Source: Circinella minor (Eukaryota; Mucoromycota; Mucoromycetes; Mucorales; Lichtheimiaceae). Taken from it: DNA of 64,000 bases. Of the stretch, positions 12,637 through 23,600 are shown in pieces (within the stretch, counting starts at the first letter, position 1; every line of letters starts with the position of its first letter). The stretch spans positions 1 through 64,000 of the forward strand of contig JAEPRB010000035.1 of the NCBI GenBank assembly GCA_016758965.1, written 5' to 3'. The notes below the pieces were generated by a model. It saw only the letters and a list, made by a program, of their open reading frames with translations, did no database searches and was not told the origin of the DNA. The position numbers and the translations under genes are program-made.

Positions 12637-13453
12637 CAATCCAATAAAATGTATAATGTTGTTAAGCAAATAAAAGAGTGTTACTAAGTTACCTGTTACC
12701 CTTCCCTTAAAAGTTGTTTTTTTTTTGTATACAATGATGTCTACTTGACCCTTTTACAACAAAACCTTTTTTTTATTTATTTTCATTACTAAAAAAAAAA
12801 AAAAAAAAAGTATATTGGGAGTAGGAGTCTTCATCCAACGAAGAATAAGAAATCGTGTTATAGAAACAAATAGAAAAAGGAGAAAGTTAAAAAGACGTAA
12901 AAGAGTAAAAATGTGAATGACCATGGTTACTGCTTTCGAACATGATGATTTCTAAATAATTATGTTTTAAAAACATTTACGTATCACTGTCATTAACATT
13001 TTTTTTTGTACTTATATATCATTCCTCATCATCATAAACAACTCAAGAACAAAATATAAATGTATGCAGTAGAATACTTCATATAGACCTAATGACTTGC
13101 TTTTTTAAAACCTTTATTTTTATTTTTATTTTTATCTATAGTCCAAAAGAATATAATCATCAGAAAAGAAAATAATAAATTAAAGATGAAAGCATATACA
13201 TTATGTTTTGCGCGGGGTTGCTATTCAGGTACGTAAAAACAATTATTGATTACACACGGTTTTATTGAAGAACACAGGCCTAATTTTTTTTTTTTTTTTT
13301 TCTCTTCCGATCAATATTTTTTGTCAGCGGCAATGCATTTTTTGGATTTCAGTTTTGCCCCATATTTATTTATTTTGAAAAATCGCATTAATATTATATA
13401 TTTCTCTCTTTTTTTTTTTTTTTTAATTTATAAAAACTTTAGTATCATTTATT
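11403..13453. other. Intergenic region, no supported gene
   Basis: About 2 kb between divergent genes, with (TTA)n, (GAA)n and a long (TA)n run near 12603-12635. A minus-strand open frame at 12209-12403, continuing upstream to about 12445, has less extreme codon use than its surroundings. It has no recognisable domain, so it is left unannotated. The rest is poly(A)- and poly(T)-rich sequence. Confidence 0.5.
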
Positions 13454-13745
13454 ATGGCTAGTCAAAACGGTCAAGCAACATCAGGTGTTAGAGCTGGGTA
13501 ATGTCTATACCTAATTGATTTGAAAACTATATATATATATAAAGTGGGGAGAGGGCGAGGGGCGAGGAGAAAAAAATGAACGTTTAACGAGAAAAGAACT
13601 CTCAAATGATATAACTATAAAGAGAGTTTTCTGATTTTTTTTTTTTTTTTTTGGGATGGGATATAGTGTATATGCTTATAAATAAACAATAAAATAACTA
13701 ATATATTTGTTGTATTTATATACTCTAAATGTAAACCATTGCGAA

Positions 13746-13786
<41 letters not shown>

Positions 13787-15341
13787 GAGCTTAATGAGAA
13801 AACTTTGGAAGCATACCTTGTAGCTAATGTTGCTGGCTTCATCGCTCCTCTTGAAATCAAACAATTTAAACATGGTCAATCCAATCCTACTTATTTAATA
13901 AAGGATGGAAAGTAAGTTGTTTCCTTTTCTTTTTTTTCTTTTTTTTTTCAATTGATTTCAATTCAAAAAGTCAAAAGAATCTCGAGTTTTTAAATTGGTA
14001 ATTTTAATGTCATTTTTTTTAACTATATAAATATAGTAAACAACAATATGTTCTTCGTAAAAAACCCCCAGGAGCTTTGTTATCAAGTACTGCACATGCT
14101 GTTGAACGTGAATATCGTATTATTAAAGCACTTGGAGATTCGACTGATGTCCCAGTTCCCAAGGTTTACACTTTGTGTAACGACACATCTGTTATTGGTA
14201 CCCCATTTTATGTGAGTTAAAAATTATTACTGTTAAAATATATATATATATATAAAAGGGATATTCAAGTTGACAGAATAAAAAACTATTAGGTAATGGA
14301 ATTCCTTCAAGGTAGAATTTTTGAAGATGTTCGTATGCCATCCATTCCTTATGAAGAACGTAGACAATGGTAAAAGTTTTTTTTTTTTTTTTTTTTTTTT
14401 TTTTGAATATAAAATAGTCAATATGGTAGCCCCATTTTATTTATGCGGTTTTTGCTATCCATTATAATTTAATATAATATAGTTGGTTTTCAGCCATGGA
14501 AACACTTGCCAAGTTACATCGTGTAAATTATAAATCAATTGGTTTAGGTGATTATGGTAAATCTTCTGGATTTTATGAACGTCAAATTCGTTCCCTTGGT
14601 AAAGTATCTGCAGCACAAGCAGCTGCTACGGATGAAGATACTGGAGCTGTTGTTGGACCTATTCCTCGATTAGATGAATTATTTGCATGGTTCAAGAGAA
14701 ATCAAGCCGTTGATGAAGCAACTATTGTTCATGGTGATTATAAGGTAAATAAAAGAAAGGGGTTAAAATGGATGATTCAAGGATAGAATGCTCCCCTCCC
14801 CCACCAAAAAAAAAAAAAAAAAAAAAAAAAGATAATCCCGATTATCATGACATGTGGTCTGTGCAAAACTTTATTAACATTATTTTATTCATAAATTATA
14901 GATTGATAACTTGGTAAGTTGGGTTTTTTTTTTTTTTCTTTTTGGGTATACTCTACTATAGAAAATAAATAAATAAATTGATTGATCATTATTATTATTT
15001 TTGATTAGGTTTATCATCCTACTGAACCTCGTGTCATTGGTATTTTGGATTGGGAATTATCTACCATTGGTCATCCATTATCCGATTTATCCAATTTACT
15101 TCAACCATTCTATGTCCCTGCTAATACTGGTTTAGTCATGCGTGGTTTTAAAAACTCGACTGAACCTTTACCAATTCCTAACTCGGATGAATTGATGAAA
15201 ACTTATTGTACTACTGTTGGTAGACCTTATCCTATTGATCGATGGTTGTTTGCTGTTGCTTTCTCCTTTTTCAGAGTAAGTATAAATTCTTTATAGCCTA
15301 AAAAGAAAGGGAGTGGAGGGGTGTCTAATATACTATAAACG

Positions 15342-15380
<39 letters not shown>

Positions 15381-15571
15381 TAATCATGATATATATATTT
15401 ATTTATTTTCAAATTTAGCTTGCTGTCATTACACAAGGTATTGCTGCACGTGTGGCACGTAAACAAGCTTCTTCAGCTCAAGCAAAAACATATGCTGCTA
15501 TGTTCAAACCTGTTGCTGCACTTGGTTTAGATATTGTAGACCAAGGTGATTTGAAACCAAGTAAACTTTAA
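13454..15571 (+). CDS. APH-fold kinase, ACAD10/ACAD11-type phosphotransferase family protein
   Basis: Intron-rich gene for an aminoglycoside-phosphotransferase (choline-kinase-like) fold protein. It matches the stand-alone form of the N-terminal kinase module of ACAD10/ACAD11. Seen in order: [11 protein letters not shown] start at 13454; [10 protein letters not shown] nucleotide-binding loop; VLRKKPPG with the ATP-anchoring Lys; [12 protein letters not shown] hinge; VHGDYKIDNLVYHP, the Brenner catalytic motif, split over two introns near 14745 and 14912; [12 protein letters not shown], the metal-binding Asp motif, near 15040; and a C-terminal helical tail ending at 15571. In animals this module phosphorylates 4-hydroxy acids before their beta-oxidation, so a role in lipid or hydroxy-acid breakdown is possible but inferred. 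The first intron holds a (TA)n microsatellite (about 13750-13781). All key kinase residues appear intact. Confidence 0.88.
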
Positions 15572-15967
15572 AATTTTGTTGTAATAAAAATATATATAGT
15601 GATCCCATTGTTATTATTATCCATTTTTATATTTTAAGAAATGGGTTCCAACGTTATTTTTGAAAAAGTCATACTATTTTTCTCTTTTGTATTATTATTA
15701 TTTAAAGATGTGTCGTATCAATATATACGGAATTCCCTTACATATATACTATATTTTAAAAGAGAGGCTAAATATATCATACATTATAAAAAAAAAGAAG
15801 ATGACATTTATTTCTATTATGTTTATTTATCACATTTATGCATAAAATGTATATTACCTCCCCCTAACCACCCCCCCATATCCTATCCCAATAATCATTT
15901 CATATATATCCAAATTGATTTTTTTTTTTTTTTTAAAAAAAAAAGGTTACTTTATATTTGTATATAT
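15572..15967. other. Convergent 3' region
   Basis: About 400 bp between the stops of the kinase and the Cgi121 gene. It is AT-rich with poly(T) runs and a C-rich patch near 15861-15880. The overlapping open frames here are AT-rich artefacts. Confidence 0.6.
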
Positions 15968-16830
15968 TTATACATGACCTTTAAGGGCCATCGCACTTGC
16001 AACTAACTGCAAAATAACATTTGGATTTTCTTCATTTCCTACTTGATAATACTATATATAATTTAATTAGAAAATACTATTGATATAGAAAGATTAAAAA
16101 AAAAAAAAATGAAAAATTTATTACCTTTTTAATCTTTTTAATATCTCTTAAATCTTCTAATTGACGCAAAGGTACTAATTTACCTTTTATATTTTTACGC
16201 ATTTCTTTTTTAACCTAAAATAAATTGATATAATATATATCAACTTTCTTTTTTTGACTTGTTGCCATAGTAAAAATAATTTACCTCTGAAGCATCACCT
16301 CCAATTTTAATTACTAAAAGATCTTTTGTTTCATCTGATAATCCAAACCTTCGGAATGATTGTGTAATCTATTATAGATAGATAGCATCATTATATTTAG
16401 TGAATTCATCCTATAACTAATAAAAGTATATGATTATACAAAGAGGAAGTTTACGTTGGGTGTAGAAGATAGATCAACAACAATTTCGGAATGAACATTA
16501 TGACTTTTTATTTGATTATTTTGTTCATCATGGACTGCTCGATTGACTGCAAGAAGAATATGAAAGACATTCATAATCTATATATATATATATATATAAT
16601 ATTGAGGGCCATTTTTCATTTTTTTAAAAAAAAAAAAGTTCCTCTTTGTCGTTAAAATCGTTTTTTTTTTTTAATTTATTTACCACATTGGCTTCTACAA
16701 GTGCACATGCTAAAGTTGTATCTTGAGCTATTAATCGTTGTCGTAATTCAGGTGCATTAGTAATATTACGAAAGAGTGCAATATGAACTTGTCCACGTTC
16801 AGGATATAATTCAAGAGTATGTGATTCCAT
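15968..16830 (-). CDS. CGI121: KEOPS/EKC complex subunit Cgi121
   Basis: Five short exons join in frame to about 175 residues, the usual size for Cgi121/TPRKB. The start at 16830 (MESHTLELYPE) leads exon 1 to 16684, with a GT donor immediately after. The following exons encode segments beginning IMNVFHILLAVNRA, ITQSFRRFGLSDE, VKKEMRKNIKG and YYQVGNEENPN, and the stop is at 15968-15970. The HSEIVVDLS segment followed by the SFRRFGLSD helix is characteristic of the family. Cgi121 binds the Bud32 kinase and the 3' end of tRNA in KEOPS, the complex that makes N6-threonylcarbamoyladenosine at position 37 of ANN-decoding tRNAs. Family assignment is from visible sequence; function is from the family. 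Confidence 0.88.
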
Positions 16831-17914
16831 TGGGGGTGTAAAAAGAGATATTTCAGAGTGTATAAGTTATGCGAATGAATATTTTTTTTTTTTTTTTTTA
16901 CAGTTGCTGAGTTCCGAATCCATGGATTGGACAAACAGAATAAAATCCTTAAAATTAATCCGTGGAAGCTCATTATTTCAGTTTTCCAAGTAGTAAAGCG
17001 TTTAAATAAACAGAAAGAAAGATGTTATACATCTCACTGGAATAGACTACATAACATAGATTTTCTATAATATATATAAACTATTGCATCAATTATCCAT
17101 TAGCCTTTACTGTTTTTTTTTTCTGGGTTCAAGCATTATATACATGTAAAGTGATTTATGAATTATTTCTCAGTTTTTCCAGGTACCTGAAAATTGAGAC
17201 ACAGTGTGTAAAAGACTGATATAAAAAATCTTAATTATCACACTATATAAGTAACTCCTTATTACATTTATAATTTTATATATCATTTAGTAATATCACC
17301 AGTATTGACAATTCATTAAAAACAATATAGGTTTCTATATAATACTTTTAATAACTTGCCAAAAAAAAAAACAATATATAGTATAGGTGTGTAATAAAAT
17401 ATTTTATGAAGAATGAACAAACATTAAGTGGGTGGGAAATAAATAATAGGTGAGAAATAAACATGATATAATATTTTGTTTATTGTTAAAGATTGATATA
17501 ATACGATATTCTATGGATCGGTCCTCCCGCCCTCCCGTCCCCCCCCCTTCCTTTTATATGATATGTCCTACCCATGCGCACATAATTAAGAAATGAACGC
17601 AAACATTCTATGTTTTTGTATTTATGTTATTAAAGTAAACCATAACAATAAATTCTAAGAATATTCGAAAAAGATCCTCTTTCTCCCCCATTTTTTATTT
17701 ATGCATTACTAACTAACTTTAAACCTTCTTTTCATCCCCCCATATCCCCCACCCCCTTTCACACCTCTCAACCCCCCCCCAAAAAAAAAAAAAGTTACAG
17801 AACGAAGATAAAATAACTCTACGTAAAACAAGCTTATGCTATAATCTGTAGATGAATCTAAATGGTAGAAAAGAAAAAGAAGAAAGATTTTAATTGTATA
17901 AAGTAAAAAAAAAA

Positions 17915-17922
17915 TGACGTCA
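17915..17922. promoter_or_regulatory. CRE-like TGACGTCA palindrome
   Basis: Perfect 8 bp ATF/CREB-type site, known in fungi to bind bZIP factors. It lies about 1.1 kb upstream of the Cgi121 start. Function is not shown; an 8-mer can occur by chance. Confidence 0.25.
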
Positions 17923-17962
17923 AAATACTTTATGACTTCACCACTCGAAAATATTTTCTTGA

Positions 17963-17994
<32 letters not shown>

Positions 17995-19620
17995 CTAACC
18001 TCTCTTCCAATGCCAAGCGTTATAATTTATTAACTCTCTGGTTTTTTTTTTTTTTGTAACCAGCTAATAAAATTATACAATTCGTGCGGAAAAAAATCAC
18101 TTTTTTTTTTTTTTTTTTGCATAACACAAACGAGCTTATTTTTTTTTTTTTTTATCACCGCAAAAAGGATTGGGTAGATTGAGGCAGGGTTCGATTCCGA
18201 AATGATACTTTTCCTAGAATGGTTGTCTAACATCCCACATTTTGATTGTGATTTAGAATAATTTTTTGCTCAGCCATTATTTTACATGACAAACGCTAAA
18301 ACAATTTTTTTTTTTTTTGTCTACACATTGACTCTTGAAATGAGCGGTCAATCAACAAAGTATGATGTAAGATATAATTATACTCATTTGTTTCAATATA
18401 ATATATTATTTATTTCCGCATCATTGTTAATTATGTTTGGGGGGTGGGGGTGGGGGGGTTAGAGGGGTTGTTAGAAGAAAAGAAAATTACCTTTTTGATA
18501 ATCAAAATAACGTTATATTTATCCAATGATAGTGGCTGATGATCTATTTTACATTAAAAGATTATTGGTTTATATAGATCAAATAACCATCTCTCTCTCT
18601 CTCTCTCTCTCATTTTATGTGACACATAATAAAAGCATATTTGACACCCCCACTCTCTTCCCCTCCCCAATTTAAAAATATGGCTCAGGAGGTTAGCAAC
18701 AATCAAAAGAGATTAATTGTGTCAAGAAGTGATGTTATTATTTTAAACATTAAAAGTAACAAGAAGATGTTGTTATTGTTGTGTATCATAAAAAAAAAAA
18801 AAAATTGGTTATTATTTTTTTAGGGGTGGGGGGGGGGGGTTGTACTATCAAATCAACTTTTATTATTCTATTTTTTTTTACAATCAAAATACTCATTTCT
18901 TTATTGAATTAATTCCTATTTAAAAATGGGATGAAAAGCTTTTATATATCTAATAAGTTTTTATTCAGTTGTACAAATGTACTAGGGCGGGCTCTCTTTT
19001 ATTCTATAAAGGGTCCAGGTCTGAATATATATAAACTTTGTTTTTAAAAGAGAAAAAGAGAAAGTAAAAGATTGAACATGAATTATTCAATCTAGTCAAA
19101 TATTCTATCTTCCCACCCCACATTTTTCAAATGATCTCATGTCTGTGCAGGAAGAGAATCTAATATCTTCCTCTCACTCACTCTCCCCTCCCCCCCCCCC
19201 ACGATATATAAAGTAAATACATAAACTTCTAATTGATTTTTTTTTTTTTTAAAAAAAAAAATAGGTACAATGATATCAAGTAAGAAGAAATGATAATATA
19301 CTTGCGGTGATAAAATAACTTTTCCCTTAACCTTACCTCCTCCTCCTCCTCCTCCTCCTCCACCCCCCAAAAAAAAAACCCTTCTTTTTTATATATAACT
19401 TTTTTTTTTTTTTTCGGTTTCATCTTTCCGAAGTAATTGAGAATTAAGATGTAGATTTGTGATAACCTCTCTCTCTCTATTTCTAAATTGTTCCCTGTTT
19501 ATTTTGTATTTAGGAAGATAAGTTTTTTTAGAACATGTTTTGTATTACGTTAAACGAGAAAAAAAAAAAACTACAAAAAGTTATTTTACAACGTGGCAAT
19601 ATAGGATGAAGGAAAACCAA

Positions 19621-19628
19621 TGACGTCA
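19621..19628. promoter_or_regulatory. CRE-like TGACGTCA palindrome
   Basis: Second perfect TGACGTCA in the same gene-poor stretch, with no gene close by. It could belong to an unannotated transcript. Confidence 0.2.
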
Positions 19629-20501
19629 AGTGGTGGTGGTGGGGGGAAGTGGATATAATGATGCGGACTTTTTTTATCCATGATTAGGGATTCAGACAAA
19701 AAAAAAAAAAAAGCATTCAAACAAAAATGTAAAAATTATAAATAAGTTTTTTTTTTTTTTAATTAAGTTAAATAGTATGAATGAAAAAATGCATCTAGTA
19801 AAAAAATAATAAACATAAGCAAAATGACACAGAAAATGAAATAGTAAAGTAGTATTAGTAGTAGTATTTATGGTAAAGAAAAGGTATTACATAAAAAGTG
19901 AATGATTTCTCACTTGTATATGGATGGACATATTATGAAAAGAAGAATTAATATACATAAGGGTTGAAATTGGGGGAGGGGGAAAAAAAAGAAAATAATG
20001 TTTTGATTATGAAAAATGATGTGGGGCTGGCCTGCCATGTTGCTTGTATTTAAGGTGTATGTTTGTATGAAAGTATATATCTTGATATTTTTTTTTTTTT
20101 TTTTTTTTTTTTGGAAATGGGTTTTTGAGCACCTGCTCTAAAAGTCTATAGGTTGTTGATGAAATATGTCTTGATTTTTTGGTATTTGAAAATTATAAAT
20201 AATTGTTTGTTGATGTGTATATAATAAAAATAAAAATAAAATAAAAGATGTCGTCGTCGTTATAAAGGGAGAAGAAATAGAGGTAAGGGGGGGGAAAAAT
20301 AGGAAGGAAGTTTGTCCTCGTCGGCCACAAGAATATATGAACGCTTGCATCGGATCTTTTGCGCGTAATCCCATTGGAAAGCAAAAATGGTCAAATTTTG
20401 GCACCCAACAGAAAAAGAAAAAGAATATTAAGGTTGTTTTTTTTTGGTTTTGTTTTTTTTTTTTTTTTTGCATGTTAAAAAAAAAAAATAACAAAAAAAT
20501 C

Positions 20502-20678
20502 TTAAGCAGAAGAATTTGGTTTTTTAGGGCACATCCTAATTATAATATTTGGTAAGTTCAATTGAAATGATAAATATATATATATAAGAGAGAGAGAGAG
20601 AGAGAGAGATGGTTTATATATAACATACATTGAATAATGACCCTTTTGACCACAGTGAATACATCGTCCGTCTGACAT
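20502..20678 (-). CDS. Predicted 27-residue CCHC zinc-knuckle mini-protein
   Basis: Exon 1 is 20678-20629 and exon 2 is 20535-20502. The intron has a GTATGT donor at 20628 and a TAG acceptor at 20536. Joined, they give 84 nt: 27 codons plus stop. The peptide begins MSDGRCIHCGQKGHYSMMC and contains one exact C-x2-C-x4-H-x4-C zinc knuckle. The last Met-Cys of the knuckle is completed only by splicing, which supports the intron. An in-frame TAA four codons before the ATG fixes the start. Zinc knuckles bind single-stranded RNA or DNA and occur in Gag, CNBP and splicing factors, but a single-knuckle peptide this short is unusual. It could be a true micro-protein, or the remaining first exons of a longer gene whose other exons I cannot see. 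An E-box-type CACGTG lies about 380 bp upstream. Confidence 0.5.
   Translation of the reverse strand: MSDGRCIHCGQKGHYSMYVIYKPSLSLSLSLIYIYLSFQLNLPNIIIRMCPKKPNSSA
20587..20610. repeat. (AG)n microsatellite
   Basis: Simple AG dinucleotide run inside the predicted intron of the zinc-knuckle mini-gene. Confidence 0.9.
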
Positions 20679-23600
20679 GATTGTAAATTAATATAATATA
20701 ATACGAGGATTAATTGATTGATTAATTGGTTGGTTGGTTGATTGATTGTTTTTTTTTTTAGCTTATAAAAAAAAAAAAAAGGTTAGAAGGCTTAAAAAAA
20801 ATAAAAGAATAGGAGAAGAAGAAGAAGAAGAAAGAAAAAGAAAAAAAAGGTTTATAAATCGTAAGTTAAAAAGGAAAAAAGAAAAAAAAAAAAGGTGAAA
20901 AAATGGAAGGCTTTATATATGCTTTTTAAAAAAAATTCTTTTTTATTCTTGACCTTTTTAAGACAATAATAAAAATCATTCTGGGCTGACCACATCATAG
21001 GAATCATTTGGCCCTTTGGTAACGCCGATCTTTGTTTTGCTCTTTTGTTATGTGGCACGTGGCAAATTTGTCTCACGTTTTCATTCGTGCTTTTTATTAG
21101 CGGGGCTTTTTTTTTACCTTTTTACTTTAATGTGTAACTAAGTTTGGGGGGGGGTGGGGGAAAGAGGAAGGGGAATATGAAAAGGTACAAAAGGGAAGAA
21201 TACTTATCTGCATTGTAAATTATTATATTGCCTCATAATTCATAGAGCGCTATTTTTTTTTTAGGTCCTCAATCAAACTAAAACAAAATGCCCTTCAATT
21301 TTTAGAATTATTATAATAATCCCTTTAGTATTAAACCGAAAGTTTGGTTACTTTTTACAAACAAAGTAATTAACTAATTAGACGTGTCTCTCCTTTTCTA
21401 TATAATAATAATAATATCATATATATAAATCTTTTTTTAGTTCTATGTGTAAATAGAATATAAAATAGTATTCATCTTATTATTATGTTTTTTCAAAGGA
21501 ATTAAAAATAGGAGAAATGGATGATAACAACAATAAAATAGCCCGCTCCCTCATTCTTCTCTTTCTTATGCATATCTATTATCCGATATCTTGAATTGAA
21601 AACGGAGTTGAATTTATTGGGGTCTCTATAAAATAAATTATAAGCCAAAAAAAAAAAAAAAACGTGATGAGATGTAATAACAATAAACAAAGAAATAAGA
21701 ATTAAAAAACTAGTTATTAGCAGAGTTCTCTCTCATTTTTATTTTTATTTTTTATTTTGGAGCTTATAATTTACTATTCTATTTTCTTTGTCCACCGCCC
21801 TCAAATGCTCCGCTAACCGGAAAACCCGCGGAGAACAATTTGGCTTATTGTGTGATAGATCTTTTTTTTTTGTTCGGTAAAGAAATTATAGCTACACCCG
21901 AAAAATATCTACACGTGGCAACTAGATACTTTTTATTTCTTTTCGATTTAAGTCAAAAAATAACGTCGTTATTTCGGTAAGTGAAAATAATATGTAAGGG
22001 AAAATGATATCATTGTATTTTATATTCTTTCTTAACTCACGAAAATGTAAATAGGATTTTACAATTACTAAAGTTTATTCTAATGATTTTAATAATAATA
22101 ATAATAAAGCCAAGTCTTTTTTTTTTTTCGTGGCTTGGTCAAATCTCTTTTTTTTGATACGTATTACAAAAATGTTTATCCCCAATTTTATTGAGCCTAC
22201 CAACCCGCCCTCCCCCAATCTTCCGTAACCAAGCATGATTTTCTTTCTCAAAATCAAATCAACCAAAGCTCCAATGCAACTCACCATTTTAGGGAATTCT
22301 ATTTATTTATTTTTTTGACAAAATAAAATAAAGAACCTGATTATTATTTTACTGATATATAATAATATTTAAACTAGAATGCATCATTTTTATATCCAAA
22401 TGTGTATTATTGATAATTAAAAAGGGATTGAATCTGTGTGTACACAGTTAAATAATATTAAGTCATCAGCCCGCTGACCAAAACCTGTCCGTCGTACATG
22501 TATATAAAATATAACCTTCCTATTTTTTTTATAATTCTATCTTCTTCAATACCCTGTGTGTTCAACTACCATTTTCAGTTATTTTTTTTTTTTTGATTAC
22601 AGTATAAAATAATATAATGCTAACTTACAAAGGGGATCGATTATATTTTGTACTCATGACAACACCATTTTATCTGTCGTTTTCATTCTTCTCTTCTTTT
22701 ATTTTTCCTATCAATGATTAATTCTTTTTTTTTGGGGGGGGGAGGAGAAGAGGGTGATTGATGATGATGATAATGATAATAATGATGCAACTTTCTTTTT
22801 TTTTTTTTGACTAACTTTGCTAATATATATAAATGAATTGATTTGTATTTTGTATATTTACAAAATCTCGAACCTCTTTTTTTTTTTTTTTTTTTTTTTA
22901 CCTTTTATTCTTTTCTTTCTTTACTTTTTTTAGCAATACCATAAATAACGAACAGAATCAGTTATTCTCGGAAGACGGAAGAAGATATAAGGAGCGACCC
23001 GAGTTGGATTTTTATTTTTCCTCTCCGCAATTCCCCCAAATAAAAATAATGAAACAGGGCATTTATTTAAGAAACTAAATAATAATAAAAAAAAATTATA
23101 AATCAGTTAAAAAGAATAACTAATAATAGTGATTCATATTAAACATTATTATTCTTTAGTAAAAGTAATTGAATTGTAAAAAAAAAAAAAAAAAAAAAAA
23201 ATGCTGCGAGAGAAATATGCCATGTGGCTCGGAAAGCAAAGGCTCCTACACCAAATGCTCGGTTTAGTCTATATCGAGAAACCGAAAGCTTGGGGGGAGT
23301 AAAAGTAACATGTACACAGATAAAAAAAAGTAATGTTGCAGTTTGTGCTGCTATAATAATTTCTTTTTTTTTTTCGCGAGCTGAGTAACTGTTTTTGGTA
23401 CAGTCGGCGTAACTTTACATGTAAGGATAATGATCGAACCAATCCTCATCTATTATTCAGGTAATACAACAATGCAATTTCTTTTATATATATATATATA
23501 CAACCTTCATTATTATATCATGTTCCGATTTGTCTAGCTGACTGTCTGTGTGTTTCTATGGTTTCACCTTTCCCCATTTTGTCATCTTTTATAAGGGAAA

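Larger units (their letters stand above)
16831..20501. other. Gene-poor AT-rich region
   Basis: No gene could be supported over about 3.7 kb. It holds many poly(A)/poly(T) and C- or G-rich homopolymer runs, a (CT)n run at about 18591-18610, a (CCT)n run at about 19337-19360, and two TGACGTCA palindromes (17915-17922 and 19621-19628). A short ATG-led segment at 18341-18367 is followed by a GTAAGA donor-like site and could be a first exon, but no continuing exon was convincing. Confidence 0.5.

Noticed and set aside
15641..16006. Plus-strand 121-codon frame after the kinase gene
   Set aside because: AT-rich codons, overlaps the 3' end of Cgi121 on the other strand, and has no domain.
18170..18235. 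tRNA-like T-loop (GGTTCGATTCC)
   Set aside because: The flanking bases do not form a T-stem, and no acceptor or anticodon arms could be drawn.
20138..20494. Minus-strand 118-codon frame below the zinc-knuckle mini-gene
   Set aside because: Begins and ends in poly(T)/poly(A)-encoded Phe and Lys runs; only a short GC-richer centre. More likely 3' UTR or non-coding.
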